Positions 8,403-16,282 of a stretch of DNA of 64,000 nt are shown one piece after another. The notes beneath the pieces were generated by a model. It was not told where the DNA came from and ran no database searches. It saw nothing but the letters and a program-made list of their open reading frames with translations. The position numbers and the translations under genes are program-made. Source of the DNA: DASXMT01 sp963755985 (GTDB lineage Bacteria > Actinomycetota > Acidimicrobiia > Acidimicrobiales > RAAP-2). Numbering within the stretch: the first letter of the stretch is position 1; every line of letters begins with the position of its first letter. Where the stretch lies: NCBI GenBank assembly GCA_963755985.1, contig CAVWLO010000004.1, positions 124,001 to 188,000 of the forward strand. The letters run 5' to 3'.

Positions 8403-9851
8403 ATGCTCACTAGGGTGCACGGCGTGGCCGGCGTCGACGCAGTGGTTGTGGGATCGGGCCCGAACGGCCTGGCCGCCGCACTCACTCTGGCCAGGGCCGG
8501 CCTACGGGTATCGGTGCTCGAGGGAGCTCCGACCATCGGTGGAGGCACGCGCACCGAGGCCCTGACCCTCGACGGGTACATGCACGACGTCTGTTCGGCA
8601 GTCCACCCCGTCCTCCTCGCGTCACCGTTCTTCCAGACCCTCGACCTCGCCGCCCTGGGGGTGACGGTCCTCCAACCCGAGATCGCCTTTGCCCATCCGT
8701 TGGACTCCGGTCGGGCCGGTGCACTGTGTCGCAGCGTCGGTGAGACGGCCGCCCTGCTCGGCCCCGACGGGCCCCGCTACGAGGCGACCGTCGGTCCGCT
8801 GGTCGACCGGCTCGAGCGCATCGTTCCCTACGTATTCGGGCCCATGCGGTCGGTCCCCCGCCACCCTGGGGCCATGGCTCGCTTCGGTCTCTTGGGCGCC
8901 CCTTCGGTCCGGCACCTCAGCCGGCGCTTCCGGTCCGAACAGGCCAAGGGACTGCTCGCCGGCGCCGCCGCCCACTCCATGGAACGACTGACCGCGCCGA
9001 TCACCGGAGCCTTCGGCCTGCTCTTCTTGATGCTGGCTCATGGCGTGGGGTGGCCGGTGGTCAAGGGCGGGAGCGCCCGCATCGGCGACGCGCTGGTCAG
9101 CGAGCTGGTCCGGCTCGGCGGCACCGTCGAGGTGGACCAGCCGGTCCACTCGCTGGCCGAGCTGCCCCCTGCCCGTGCCGTCCTCCTCGATACCTCGCCC
9201 CGTCAGTTCGTCGCCCTCGCCGGGGACGAGTTGACCCCCGGGCAGGGCCGGCCGTGGTCCCGCTTCGCTCCGGGCCCGGGGGTCTGCAAGGTCGATTGGG
9301 CCCTCGACGGTCCCGTCCCCTGGGAGGCCGACGCATGCCGCCGCACAGCCACGGTCCATGTGGGCGGGACGATGGACGAGGTGGCGGCGAGTGAGGCCGA
9401 GGTCAATGCCGGCCGCCACGCCGAGCACCCGTTCGTCCTGGTGGCCCAGCCGTCGGTGGTCGACGGTACCCGTGCCCCCGCAGGCCATCAGACGTTGTGG
9501 GCCTACTGCCACGTGCCCAACGGGTCGCCCGTCGACATGACCGATCGCATCGAGGACCAGATCGAGCGGTTCGCCCCGGGATTTCGCGACCGGGTCCTCG
9601 CTCGGGTCACGCGCACCGCGGCCGAGCTCGAAGGCGAGAACCCGAACCAACACGGGGGCGACATCAGCGGTGGGGCGTCCAATCTCCGCCAGACCATTTT
9701 CCGGCCCGTCCCCCGCTGGAACACCTATCGGACCCCGATCGAGGGAACCTACCTGTGCTCGGCCTCGACACCGCCGGGAGGCGGCGTCCATGGCATGTGC
9801 GGCTACTTCGCCGCCCGCACCGCCCTCCGAGATCGCTTCGGCATCCGCTGA
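8403..9851 (+). CDS. NAD(P)/FAD-dependent oxidoreductase, phytoene-desaturase-like
   Basis: A 482-residue flavoprotein. The N-terminal dinucleotide-binding motif is AVVVGSGPNGLAAALTLARAG with the acidic end of strand 2 in VSVLEG, then GGGTRTEALTLDGYMHDVCS. The C-terminal FAD segment is TPPGGGVHGMCGYFAA. This is the CrtI/amine-oxidase-like group common in actinobacteria with unknown substrates. ATG 8403 is chosen; GTG 8424 is also possible. There is no carotenoid gene nearby, so phytoene desaturation should not be assumed. Confidence 0.85.
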   Translation: MLTRVHGVAGVDAVVVGSGPNGLAAALTLARAGLRVSVLEGAPTIGGGTRTEALTLDGYMHDVCSAVHPVLLASPFFQTLDLAALGVTVLQPEIAFAHPLDSGRAGALCRSVGETAALLGPDGPRYEATVGPLVDRLERIVPYVFGPMRSVPRHPGAMARFGLLGAPSVRHLSRRFRSEQAKGLLAGAAAHSMERLTAPITGAFGLLFLMLAHGVGWPVVKGGSARIGDALVSELVRLGGTVEVDQPVHSLAELPPARAVLLDTSPRQFVALAGDELTPGQGRPWSRFAPGPGVCKVDWALDGPVPWEADACRRTATVHVGGTMDEVAASEAEVNAGRHAEHPFVLVAQPSVVDGTRAPAGHQTLWAYCHVPNGSPVDMTDRIEDQIERFAPGFRDRVLARVTRTAAELEGENPNQHGGDISGGASNLRQTIFRPVPRWNTYRTPIEGTYLCSASTPPGGGVHGMCGYFAARTALRDRFGIR

Positions 9852-10080
9852 CTGGGCCCGGCCGCCACCCGGGTTGATCTGGCCCTATTCCCAGCCGACC
9901 GGGGTCGGCCAGGCCGCACTCGAGGGGACGAGCCGCGGGTACCGCTGCCGGGTAGGCACGGGGAGCGAGCATCAGCACGATCCTGGGGGACAAGCCCAGC
10001 GAGAGACGGAGCGACGGCCACGCTGCGTGGCCGTCGGAAAACGGTGGTCGACATCGAAAATATGCGCAAACATTGAGGTT

Positions 10081-10520
10081 ATGGGTAAGACCCAGACGGT
10101 CACGATTATGTTTTGTGACCTTGTGGCGTCTACAGAGCGTCGTGCTCGGCTGGGCGACGACGTCTTCGACGAGTTCTCCGAACGCTTCCTCGCCACCCTG
10201 CCGCGACCAGATCGCTCGATCGGGTGGGCGCGAGCTCACCAACCTGGGGGATGGGCTCATGGCGGTGTGGACCGAGAGCACGGCCGACGCGGTGGCCTGT
10301 GCCACGGCCATGCACCGCACCGTGGCTGCGCTCGACACGTTGGACCCGCCCCGCCTCCGGGTCGGGATCAGCTCGGGAGAGGTAGCCCAGATCGGCGACG
10401 AGTACTCGGGCATGCCGATCGTCGAGGCGGCACGGCTCGAGGCTGTTGCTTCTCCCGGACGGACCCTGGCCAACACGGTCGTACGCGCGTTGGTGGGCAC
10501 CCGGCGCGAAATTGAGGTTC
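10081..10520 (+). pseudogene. Frameshifted N-terminal cyclase domain of an AAA-TPR regulator (part 1 of 3)
   Basis: From ATG 10081, after a GAGG, the frame reads MGKTQTVTIMFCDLVAST, the start of a class III adenylate/guanylate cyclase domain with its metal-binding FxD. After FLATL the frame breaks at CTGCCGCG (10198-10205). Removing one C restores RDQIARSGGRELTNLGDGLM. It breaks again near 10502-10512: dropping one base in the GAAATTG run joins GTRRE to LRFRDVGALSLKGI, which continues in the next part. Both breaks look like one-base insertions. The parts together form one gene of about 1,320 codons, 10081-14049. Confidence 0.7.
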
Positions 10521-13391
10521 CGGGACGTGGGCGCCCTCTCGCTCAAGGGGATCCCCGTCCCCCTGCTGGCCGTCGAGGTCATCGATGACGCGGCGGAGGT
10601 CTTCGATGGTGAGGTCCAGGCGATCCACTCGTCGTTGCCCCACTCGTCGTTGCCCCACTCGTCGTTGCCGCAACCGGGACGGCCGGGCGTGGATGACCGC
10701 ACGATCTCGCGCCCGCCGGATGGCGGAGAGTCGCTTCCACCCCTCCGGGGCGGTTCGATCGCCGTCGAGAACGTCGCCGTCCTGGTGGCCGACGTGGTCG
10801 AGCCGACCGGTCTGCCGACCCAGCTCGGCGACGAAATCCGGCGGGGCCACCTCGCCGTCTTGCGCCAGGCGATCGCCGAGACGGTGGGCCGGGAGGTCAA
10901 GAGTCTGGGCCGCAACCTGATGGTCGTGTTCCCCTCCACGTCGGCGGCCATCTCCTGCGCCGTCGCCATGCAACAGGGCATCGAGCGCGACGGTCGTGGT
11001 ATCGGCCACGCCCCTGGCCTCCGGGTGGGCCTGAGCGTGGGTGAGGTGAGCATCCAGCACGGTGATCACTTCGGCGACCCGGTGATCGAGGCGACCGAAC
11101 TGTGCGCCAGCTGCGCGGAGGGTCACATCCTGGCCACCGACATGGTGCGGCTCATGGCCGGTCGCCGGAGCCGACACGACTGCAGCCCGGCCGGGTTGCA
11201 GGAAGTCCCCGGGTTGCCCGAGCCGGTGCAGACCGTCGAGGTGACGTGGGAGCCGGTCGACAGGACGGTCGGTTCGAGCGTGCCTCTGCCCGGGCGCCTG
11301 CACACACGCACCGCGACGAGAGTGGTGGGGCGCGAGGAGGAAATCGCTGAGCTGGCCAACGCATTCAAGCGCGTGGACAGCGGCCAGGGTCGCGAGACGA
11401 TGCTGATCTCAGGGGAAGCGGGCCTGGGCAAGACCACGTTGCTGGCCCGGGCGGCGCAATCGGCGTTCGATCAAGGGGCGTGCGTGCTGTTCGGCCACTG
11501 CGAGGAGGACCTGGCCACCCCGTATCAGCTCTTCGGCGAGGCACTCACCCACTACGTGACCCACGCCAGTGAACGGCAGCTCCTCGACCATGTGGACGAA
11601 CACGGGGGCGAACTGGCCCGGCTGGTCCCGGCCCTCGGGAGCAGGTTCCCGGACCTCCCGCCCTCGAGAGCCACCGACTCCGACTCCGAGCGCTACGTGC
11701 TCTTCGCCGCCGTCGTCGGGCTCCTGGCCATGATCTCGCGTTCCCAGCCGGTGGTGCTCGTCCTCGACGACCTGCAGTGGGCCGACAGCGCCAGCCTGCA
11801 ACTGCTGCGTCACCTGATCGCGTCCGAGCAACCCCTGCGGGTGCTCGTTCTTGGCTCCTACCGCAACAGCCGGCTCAACCGGTCTAACCCCCTCCTCGAG
11901 ACACTCGCCGCACTGCGACGGCTGCCGGGCATCTCCCGCATCGATCTGTCCGGGCTGGATGAACCGGGCGTGGTCTCGCTCATGGAGGCCGCCGCCGGTC
12001 ACTCACTCGACGACGCCGGTGCCAGCTTGGCCCGCGCCATGTTCCGGGAGACGGACGGCAATCCGTTCTTCGTGAGTGAGATGCTCCGCCACCTCAACGA
12101 GACCGGGAAGATCTACCAGGACGAGACCGGGCACTGGACGGCGGTCCCCGATCTCGGTGATGCAGTCCTGCCCGACAGCGTGCGCGAGGTGATTGGCTCT
12201 CGGGTCGGGCGGCTCGGGCACGAGGCCGAACGGGTGCTCTCGGCCGCGGCGGTGATCGGAAGGGACTTCGATCTCGATGTGCTGGCCCGGACCACCGAGG
12301 TCTCCGAGGACGACCTCCTCGATGTGCTCGATGCGGCCGCGGCCGTGGATCTGGTGCAGGAGCTGCCCGGGGTCGCGGGCCGCTACAACTTCGCCCACGC
12401 TCTCATTCAACACACGCTCTACGTCGACATGGGATCTACCCGCCGGGCCCGGGTCCACAAGCGCGTGGCCGAGGCGCTGGAGGCCCTGTGTGGCACCAAC
12501 CCGGGGACCCGGGTGGGCGAGCTGGCCCGCCACTGGATGGCTGCCATCCAACCCATCGACCTGGACAAGGCCATTGCCTACTCCCGGCAGGCGGGGGACG
12601 CCGCGCTCCAGAGCCTGGCTCCCGACGATGCCCTCCGCTACTACACCCAGGCTCTCGAGCTCGCCGGGAGGGCCGACCACCCCGATCCGGTCCTGGGCAT
12701 CGACCTGGCCATCGGGTTGGGCGTGGCCCAGCGCCAGACCGGAAACCCGGCCTTTCGTGAGACCCTGCTCGGGGCAGCCCACCAAGCCGCCGAGATCGGG
12801 GAAACCAAACGGCTGGCGGCCGCGGCCATGGCCAACGACCGCGGCTTCAGTGTGCTCGGCACCGTCGATGCCGACAAGGTCGAGATCCTGGAGGTGGCCC
12901 TCGACCGGCTCCCAGAGGACCACCCCGATCGGGCCCTGGTGCTGGCCAAATTGTGCCAGGACCTCACCTACGGCAGTCCACTCGAGAGACGACAGGCGCT
13001 CGCCGAGGAAGCCATCGCCATCGCCGAGGCCTCAGGGGACGACGCCACCATCGTGCGGGTCCTGAACCACATCTCCTATCCCCTGCTGGTGCCGCCGCTG
13101 CTCGACCAGTCACTGAGCATTTCGGCCGACGCCATGGCGCGCGCCGAGCGCCTCGGCGATCCCGTCCTGAGGTTCTGGGCGGCGAGCCAGCGCCACACGG
13201 CGGCCGGTTGTTCGGGGAACATCGACGAGGTGGATCGCTGCCTGGAGTTGCTGGGGGAACTGTCGGCACAGCTCAACCAGCCAACCCTCGAATTGGCGGC
13301 ACACGGCGATGCGGGCCACACGGGCCCAACTCGCAGGCGACACCGCCCGGGCCGAGGAGTTGGCCACCGATGCCTTTCAGATCGCCAATGA
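10446..13391 (+). CDS. Second cyclase domain, AAA ATPase and TPR region of the broken regulator (part 2 of 3)
   Basis: The longest intact frame of the broken gene; useful homology begins at about 10515 and ends at about 13293. Order: end of the first cyclase domain (RFRDVGALSLKGIPVPLLAVEV), a linker with three SSLPH-type units, and a second class III cyclase-like domain (VAVLVADVVEPTGLPTQLGD, KSLGRNLMVVF) in which several catalytic positions look degenerate. Next comes an AAA/STAND ATPase with Walker A GEAGLGKTT and Walker B VLVLDDLQWAD, then helical TPR-type repeats. Such proteins are large signal-responsive regulators. At 13291-13296 the frame breaks again; deleting one T in GAATTGG restores LEWRHTAMRATRAQLAGD. 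Confidence 0.8.
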   Translation: MLLPDGPWPTRSYARWWAPGAKLRFRDVGALSLKGIPVPLLAVEVIDDAAEVFDGEVQAIHSSLPHSSLPHSSLPQPGRPGVDDRTISRPPDGGESLPPLRGGSIAVENVAVLVADVVEPTGLPTQLGDEIRRGHLAVLRQAIAETVGREVKSLGRNLMVVFPSTSAAISCAVAMQQGIERDGRGIGHAPGLRVGLSVGEVSIQHGDHFGDPVIEATELCASCAEGHILATDMVRLMAGRRSRHDCSPAGLQEVPGLPEPVQTVEVTWEPVDRTVGSSVPLPGRLHTRTATRVVGREEEIAELANAFKRVDSGQGRETMLISGEAGLGKTTLLARAAQSAFDQGACVLFGHCEEDLATPYQLFGEALTHYVTHASERQLLDHVDEHGGELARLVPALGSRFPDLPPSRATDSDSERYVLFAAVVGLLAMISRSQPVVLVLDDLQWADSASLQLLRHLIASEQPLRVLVLGSYRNSRLNRSNPLLETLAALRRLPGISRIDLSGLDEPGVVSLMEAAAGHSLDDAGASLARAMFRETDGNPFFVSEMLRHLNETGKIYQDETGHWTAVPDLGDAVLPDSVREVIGSRVGRLGHEAERVLSAAAVIGRDFDLDVLARTTEVSEDDLLDVLDAAAAVDLVQELPGVAGRYNFAHALIQHTLYVDMGSTRRARVHKRVAEALEALCGTNPGTRVGELARHWMAAIQPIDLDKAIAYSRQAGDAALQSLAPDDALRYYTQALELAGRADHPDPVLGIDLAIGLGVAQRQTGNPAFRETLLGAAHQAAEIGETKRLAAAAMANDRGFSVLGTVDADKVEILEVALDRLPEDHPDRALVLAKLCQDLTYGSPLERRQALAEEAIAIAEASGDDATIVRVLNHISYPLLVPPLLDQSLSISADAMARAERLGDPVLRFWAASQRHTAAGCSGNIDEVDRCLELLGELSAQLNQPTLELAAHGDAGHTGPTRRRHRPGRGVGHRCLSDRQ
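10628..10672 (+). repeat. 15-bp tandem repeat in the cyclase gene
   Basis: Three copies of TCGTTGCCCCACTCG encode SSLPH units in the linker between the two cyclase domains. Unit length keeps the frame. Confidence 0.85.
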
Positions 13392-14049
13392 CGGTGGTGA
13401 GCCCGACGCCGCCGCCTTGTTCGGCACGCAGATCATGGCGGTGAACCTCCAGCGCGGGACGCTGGTCGAGCTGGTCCCGCTCATCGAGCAGGTGGCGGCC
13501 GAGCATCCCGGGGTGACGTCCTTCATGGCTGCGCTGGCCATGGCCCACGTCGAAGGCGGCCAGATCGATGCAGCCTGCGGCCTGCTCCAGCAGTTCTTCG
13601 CCAGCGGATTGGACCTCCCCTTGAATGCGACCTGGACCACGGGGATGCACTGTTATGCCGAGGCCGCCATCGAATGCCGGGATCTGACCTGCGCCGCGTC
13701 AATACTCGACCAGCTCCGACCGTGGGCCCATCACCTGGTCTACAGCGGGGTCTCCACCGGCGGCCCCGTGGTCCACGTCCTGGGCGGGCTGGCGTCCGTC
13801 CTGGGCCGCTTCGACGAGGCCGAGGCCTACTTCGCCCAGTCCTCCGAGCTCAGCGCCCGGATCGGGGCCAAGTTCTTCGCGGCACGGACAGACCTCTCCT
13901 GGGGGAGGATGCTCGTCGAACGCCGGGCTCCCGGAGACCTCGACCGGTCCCGCGACCTCCTGGCCAAGGCGCACGGCGCAGCCGAGGCCCACGGGTACCG
14001 GGTCATCGGACGACGGGCTGCTGACACCCTGCAACAGGTCGACAGATGA
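13309..14049 (+). CDS. C-terminal TPR region of the broken cyclase-ATPase regulator (part 3 of 3)
   Basis: This frame reads MRATRAQLAGDTARAEELATDAFQ and continues to a TPR-like C-terminus (FDEAEAYFAQSSELSARIGAKFFAARTDLSWGRML, RVIGRRAADTLQQ). These are typical closing segments of the AAA-TPR cyclase family, where the end of each repeat is followed by ARTDLSWGRML. It has no ribosome-binding site of its own and overlaps part 2 by 83 nt in another frame. It is therefore best read as the continuation of the same gene after a +1 break near 13293, not as a separate gene. Confidence 0.7.
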   Translation: MRATRAQLAGDTARAEELATDAFQIANDGGEPDAAALFGTQIMAVNLQRGTLVELVPLIEQVAAEHPGVTSFMAALAMAHVEGGQIDAACGLLQQFFASGLDLPLNATWTTGMHCYAEAAIECRDLTCAASILDQLRPWAHHLVYSGVSTGGPVVHVLGGLASVLGRFDEAEAYFAQSSELSARIGAKFFAARTDLSWGRMLVERRAPGDLDRSRDLLAKAHGAAEAHGYRVIGRRAADTLQQVDR

Positions 14050-14277
14050 CAGGGCCGACGACTTAAGCCATGCGGGGCCCGTGGGCCGCGGGCACGGGCG
14101 GTTCGCCCGACTTGAGCCATGACAGGGCCGTCGGCCGGTCGACGGGCAGTAACGGATGGTCGATGACTCGGGCACAGGTGCCGTGCCCGCTGCCCGCGCC
14201 CTCGGGTCTCCCGAGCACCCACAGGCATTCACCTCTATCATGCGTCTCGTAGATTCATCGACGTCAGGGGGGCCAGC

Positions 14278-14706
14278 ATGTTTTCCACGATCGTTGTCGG
14301 CACCGATGGTTCGGCCACCGCACAATCGGCAGTGGCCATGGCCGCACTCATCGCCCGCCAGAACAGCGCCACGTTGCACTTGGTTGCCGTGACCCATGCG
14401 ACAGCCGGCGTCGGCGGTGGGGGGATCGCCTCCGGGGATCCCATTGGCAATACCGGCCTCTCGACGCTGGCGGCGGAACGCATGCTCGAGACAACGGCAC
14501 GCGAGCTCGAGGACGTCGACACGGTGACCTTCGCCGGAACGGGATCACCGGCGACGGTCATCGTTCGCCACGCCGACGAGATCGGCGCTGACCTGATCGT
14601 GGTCGGGAGCAAGGGGATGCAAGGGACGAGACGGATCCTCGGTTCGGTGCCAAATGCCGTGGCCCACAACGCCAGCTGTCACGTGCTGATTGCCAAGACC
14701 GCGTGA
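14278..14706 (+). CDS. Universal stress protein, UspA family
   Basis: A 142-residue single-domain Usp protein. The N-terminus MFSTIVVGTDGSATAQSA has the conserved Asp that contacts the adenine nucleotide. The C-terminal ATP-binding motif G-x2-G-x9-G-S is present in GSKGMQGTRRILGSVPNAV, so it belongs to the ATP-binding subclass. ATG 14278 follows a purine-rich CAGGGGGG. It stands alone, between the broken cyclase regulator and a convergent SRPBCC gene. The exact role is unknown; such proteins are general stress and energy-status effectors. Confidence 0.93.
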   Translation: MFSTIVVGTDGSATAQSAVAMAALIARQNSATLHLVAVTHATAGVGGGGIASGDPIGNTGLSTLAAERMLETTARELEDVDTVTFAGTGSPATVIVRHADEIGADLIVVGSKGMQGTRRILGSVPNAVAHNASCHVLIAKTA

Positions 14707-14808
14707 CTTGCCAAGGCCGCCTGCCTTACTGATTGCCAACCACGTACTGGCCAACCACGTGGCTAGCCCAACCACGTCTCGTCCTCGCTGACCTTCTCTG
14801 GCGCTGAG

Positions 14809-15255
14809 CTATCCGGTGGAGGCGGCGACCGCTCCGGTCTTGCGGGCCAGGTACCCCAGGAACGGGATGAGGGCAATCCGGAGCAGCCAGCCCGTCCCTC
14901 GGGGCTTTCCATCGAACTCGGCTCGCCACCGGACCGAGGTGCCCCCGCCAGGTCGCAGACTGAGCATGACATCTGCCCGGTAGTCGCGAGCAGGGAATCC
15001 GCTCAGAACCCGATAGGCGAAATGCCGGGGCCCATCGAACCCGACGACCTCCTCCTGCGTCCGGAAGGGCCCGACCACATACACGCGGATCGCCCCCATG
15101 CCGTTCGGCGGGTCGCCGTCCCGTCCCAGGTAGGTGTTCGAGAATGGGCCCCAGTCCTTCCAGCGGGCGATGTCGGTGATGACCTCCCAGACCGCCTCGG
15201 GTGGAGCCGAGCTATCGGCAGAGACCTCAACGACGTAGCGGCCCATCGTCGCCAT
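14809..15255 (-). CDS. SRPBCC-family (polyketide cyclase-like) protein
   Basis: A 148-residue START/SRPBCC-fold protein: VSADSSAPPEAVWEVITDIARWKDWGPF is the classic N-terminal strand-helix pattern, followed by antiparallel strands and a C-terminal helix (LLRIALIPFLGYLARKTG). These proteins bind hydrophobic ligands in a deep cavity. The start may be ATG 15255 or ATG 15246; a TTG at 15273 is less likely. No operon partner is seen. Function unknown. Confidence 0.83.
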   Translation of the reverse strand: MATMGRYVVEVSADSSAPPEAVWEVITDIARWKDWGPFSNTYLGRDGDPPNGMGAIRVYVVGPFRTQEEVVGFDGPRHFAYRVLSGFPARDYRADVMLSLRPGGGTSVRWRAEFDGKPRGTGWLLRIALIPFLGYLARKTGAVAASTG

Positions 15256-15419
15256 GGTGCCATACCGGCCCAAGGGTGGCTACTGAGACTCAGTGCGCTC
15301 CGCAGCCGACCGCGGCTCGCGTCGGCCCACGGCGCGCCCGGTGCCTGGATCCGGTCCTCCGAGCCTCTCTCGCCGATTGACTGGTTGCAATCCATCGAGA
15401 ATGGGAAGGGACTATCGAC

Positions 15420-15614
15420 ATGAGCACCCATCGAGACCGAGCAGAGTCTCGGAAGGCTGCAGCGCCTTTCGACGACGATTTCGACGACGATCAGAACGAC
15501 GACTCTGAAGCAGGTAGGGGGGGAGATGTCACCCATGCGAATACGGCAACGGCCGGCGTCCGCACCGGGGAGGAGAAAGCGGCTACCAACAAGGAGGTGG
15601 ATCCGCCCGCATGA
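15420..15614 (+). CDS. Small acidic hypothetical protein upstream of the HAD gene
   Basis: A 64-residue hydrophilic protein with an acidic run (FDDDFDDDQNDD) and no recognisable domain; likely disordered. It has a GGGAAGGGA sequence upstream. Its stop overlaps the start of the HAD gene (ATGA at 15611-15614), so the two may be translationally coupled. It could be a real small protein or a translated leader for the HAD gene; moderate confidence only. Confidence 0.5.
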   Translation: MSTHRDRAESRKAAAPFDDDFDDDQNDDSEAGRGGDVTHANTATAGVRTGEEKAATNKEVDPPA

Positions 15615-16276
15615 CCGATCAGCTCCGATCCGGGGTCCTTTTCGACGTCGATGGGACACTCGCTGATACCAACTACCTGCACACGATCGCCTGGTCCAGA
15701 GCGCTACGCGACGCGGGCGAGTGGGCGCCCATGAACGCCATCCACCGTCTCATTGGCATGGGAGGCGACCAGCTCGTGCCCGAGCTGCTCGGTCATAAGA
15801 GCCCCAGGGCGACCGAGGCCCGTCCGTGTCGCTATCAGGAGTTGACAGGCGATGCCCGGATCTACCGGGGAGCCCGTGAGCTCCTTTGGCGCATCCACAA
15901 CGAGGGCGTTGCAGTTGTCCTTGCCACCTCGGCGCCCAAGGACGAACTGGCGCACGTACTGAACCTCTTGGCCGCAGACGATGCGATCGACGCGACGACG
16001 ACCGCCGAGAACGTGGCCGCGTCGAAGCCGGCACCGGAGGTCTTCCTCTCGGCGATGGCGGTCGGACACATTGACCCGGAGCGGGCCCTTGCCGTCGGTG
16101 ACAGTATCTGGGACGTCCAGGCGGCCAGGGCCGCCGGGATCGGATGCGTCGGGGTCGAGACCGGCGGGTTCAGCCAGCACGAGCTGGCCGAGGCCGGCGC
16201 CCTTCACGTCTACCGAGACGTTCAGGAACTGCTGGACCAGTTCCTGACCGGGCCTCTGCGAAGCTTGCTCAGTTGA
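15611..16276 (+). CDS. HAD-superfamily phosphatase
   Basis: A 221-residue HAD hydrolase of the phosphoglycolate phosphatase/beta-phosphoglucomutase type. Motif I is FDVDGTLADT (nucleophile Asp and acid/base Asp), motif II is LATSAP, motif III is ASKPAPEVFL and motif IV is VGDSIWDVQAA. The helical cap lies between motifs I and II. A strong AAGGAGGTGG lies about 11 nt before ATG 15611. It is coupled to the small acidic protein upstream and convergent with the long GMC gene only 6 bp away. Substrate unknown. Confidence 0.93.
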   Translation: MTDQLRSGVLFDVDGTLADTNYLHTIAWSRALRDAGEWAPMNAIHRLIGMGGDQLVPELLGHKSPRATEARPCRYQELTGDARIYRGARELLWRIHNEGVAVVLATSAPKDELAHVLNLLAADDAIDATTTAENVAASKPAPEVFLSAMAVGHIDPERALAVGDSIWDVQAARAAGIGCVGVETGGFSQHELAEAGALHVYRDVQELLDQFLTGPLRSLLS

Positions 16277-16282
16277 CGCAGC

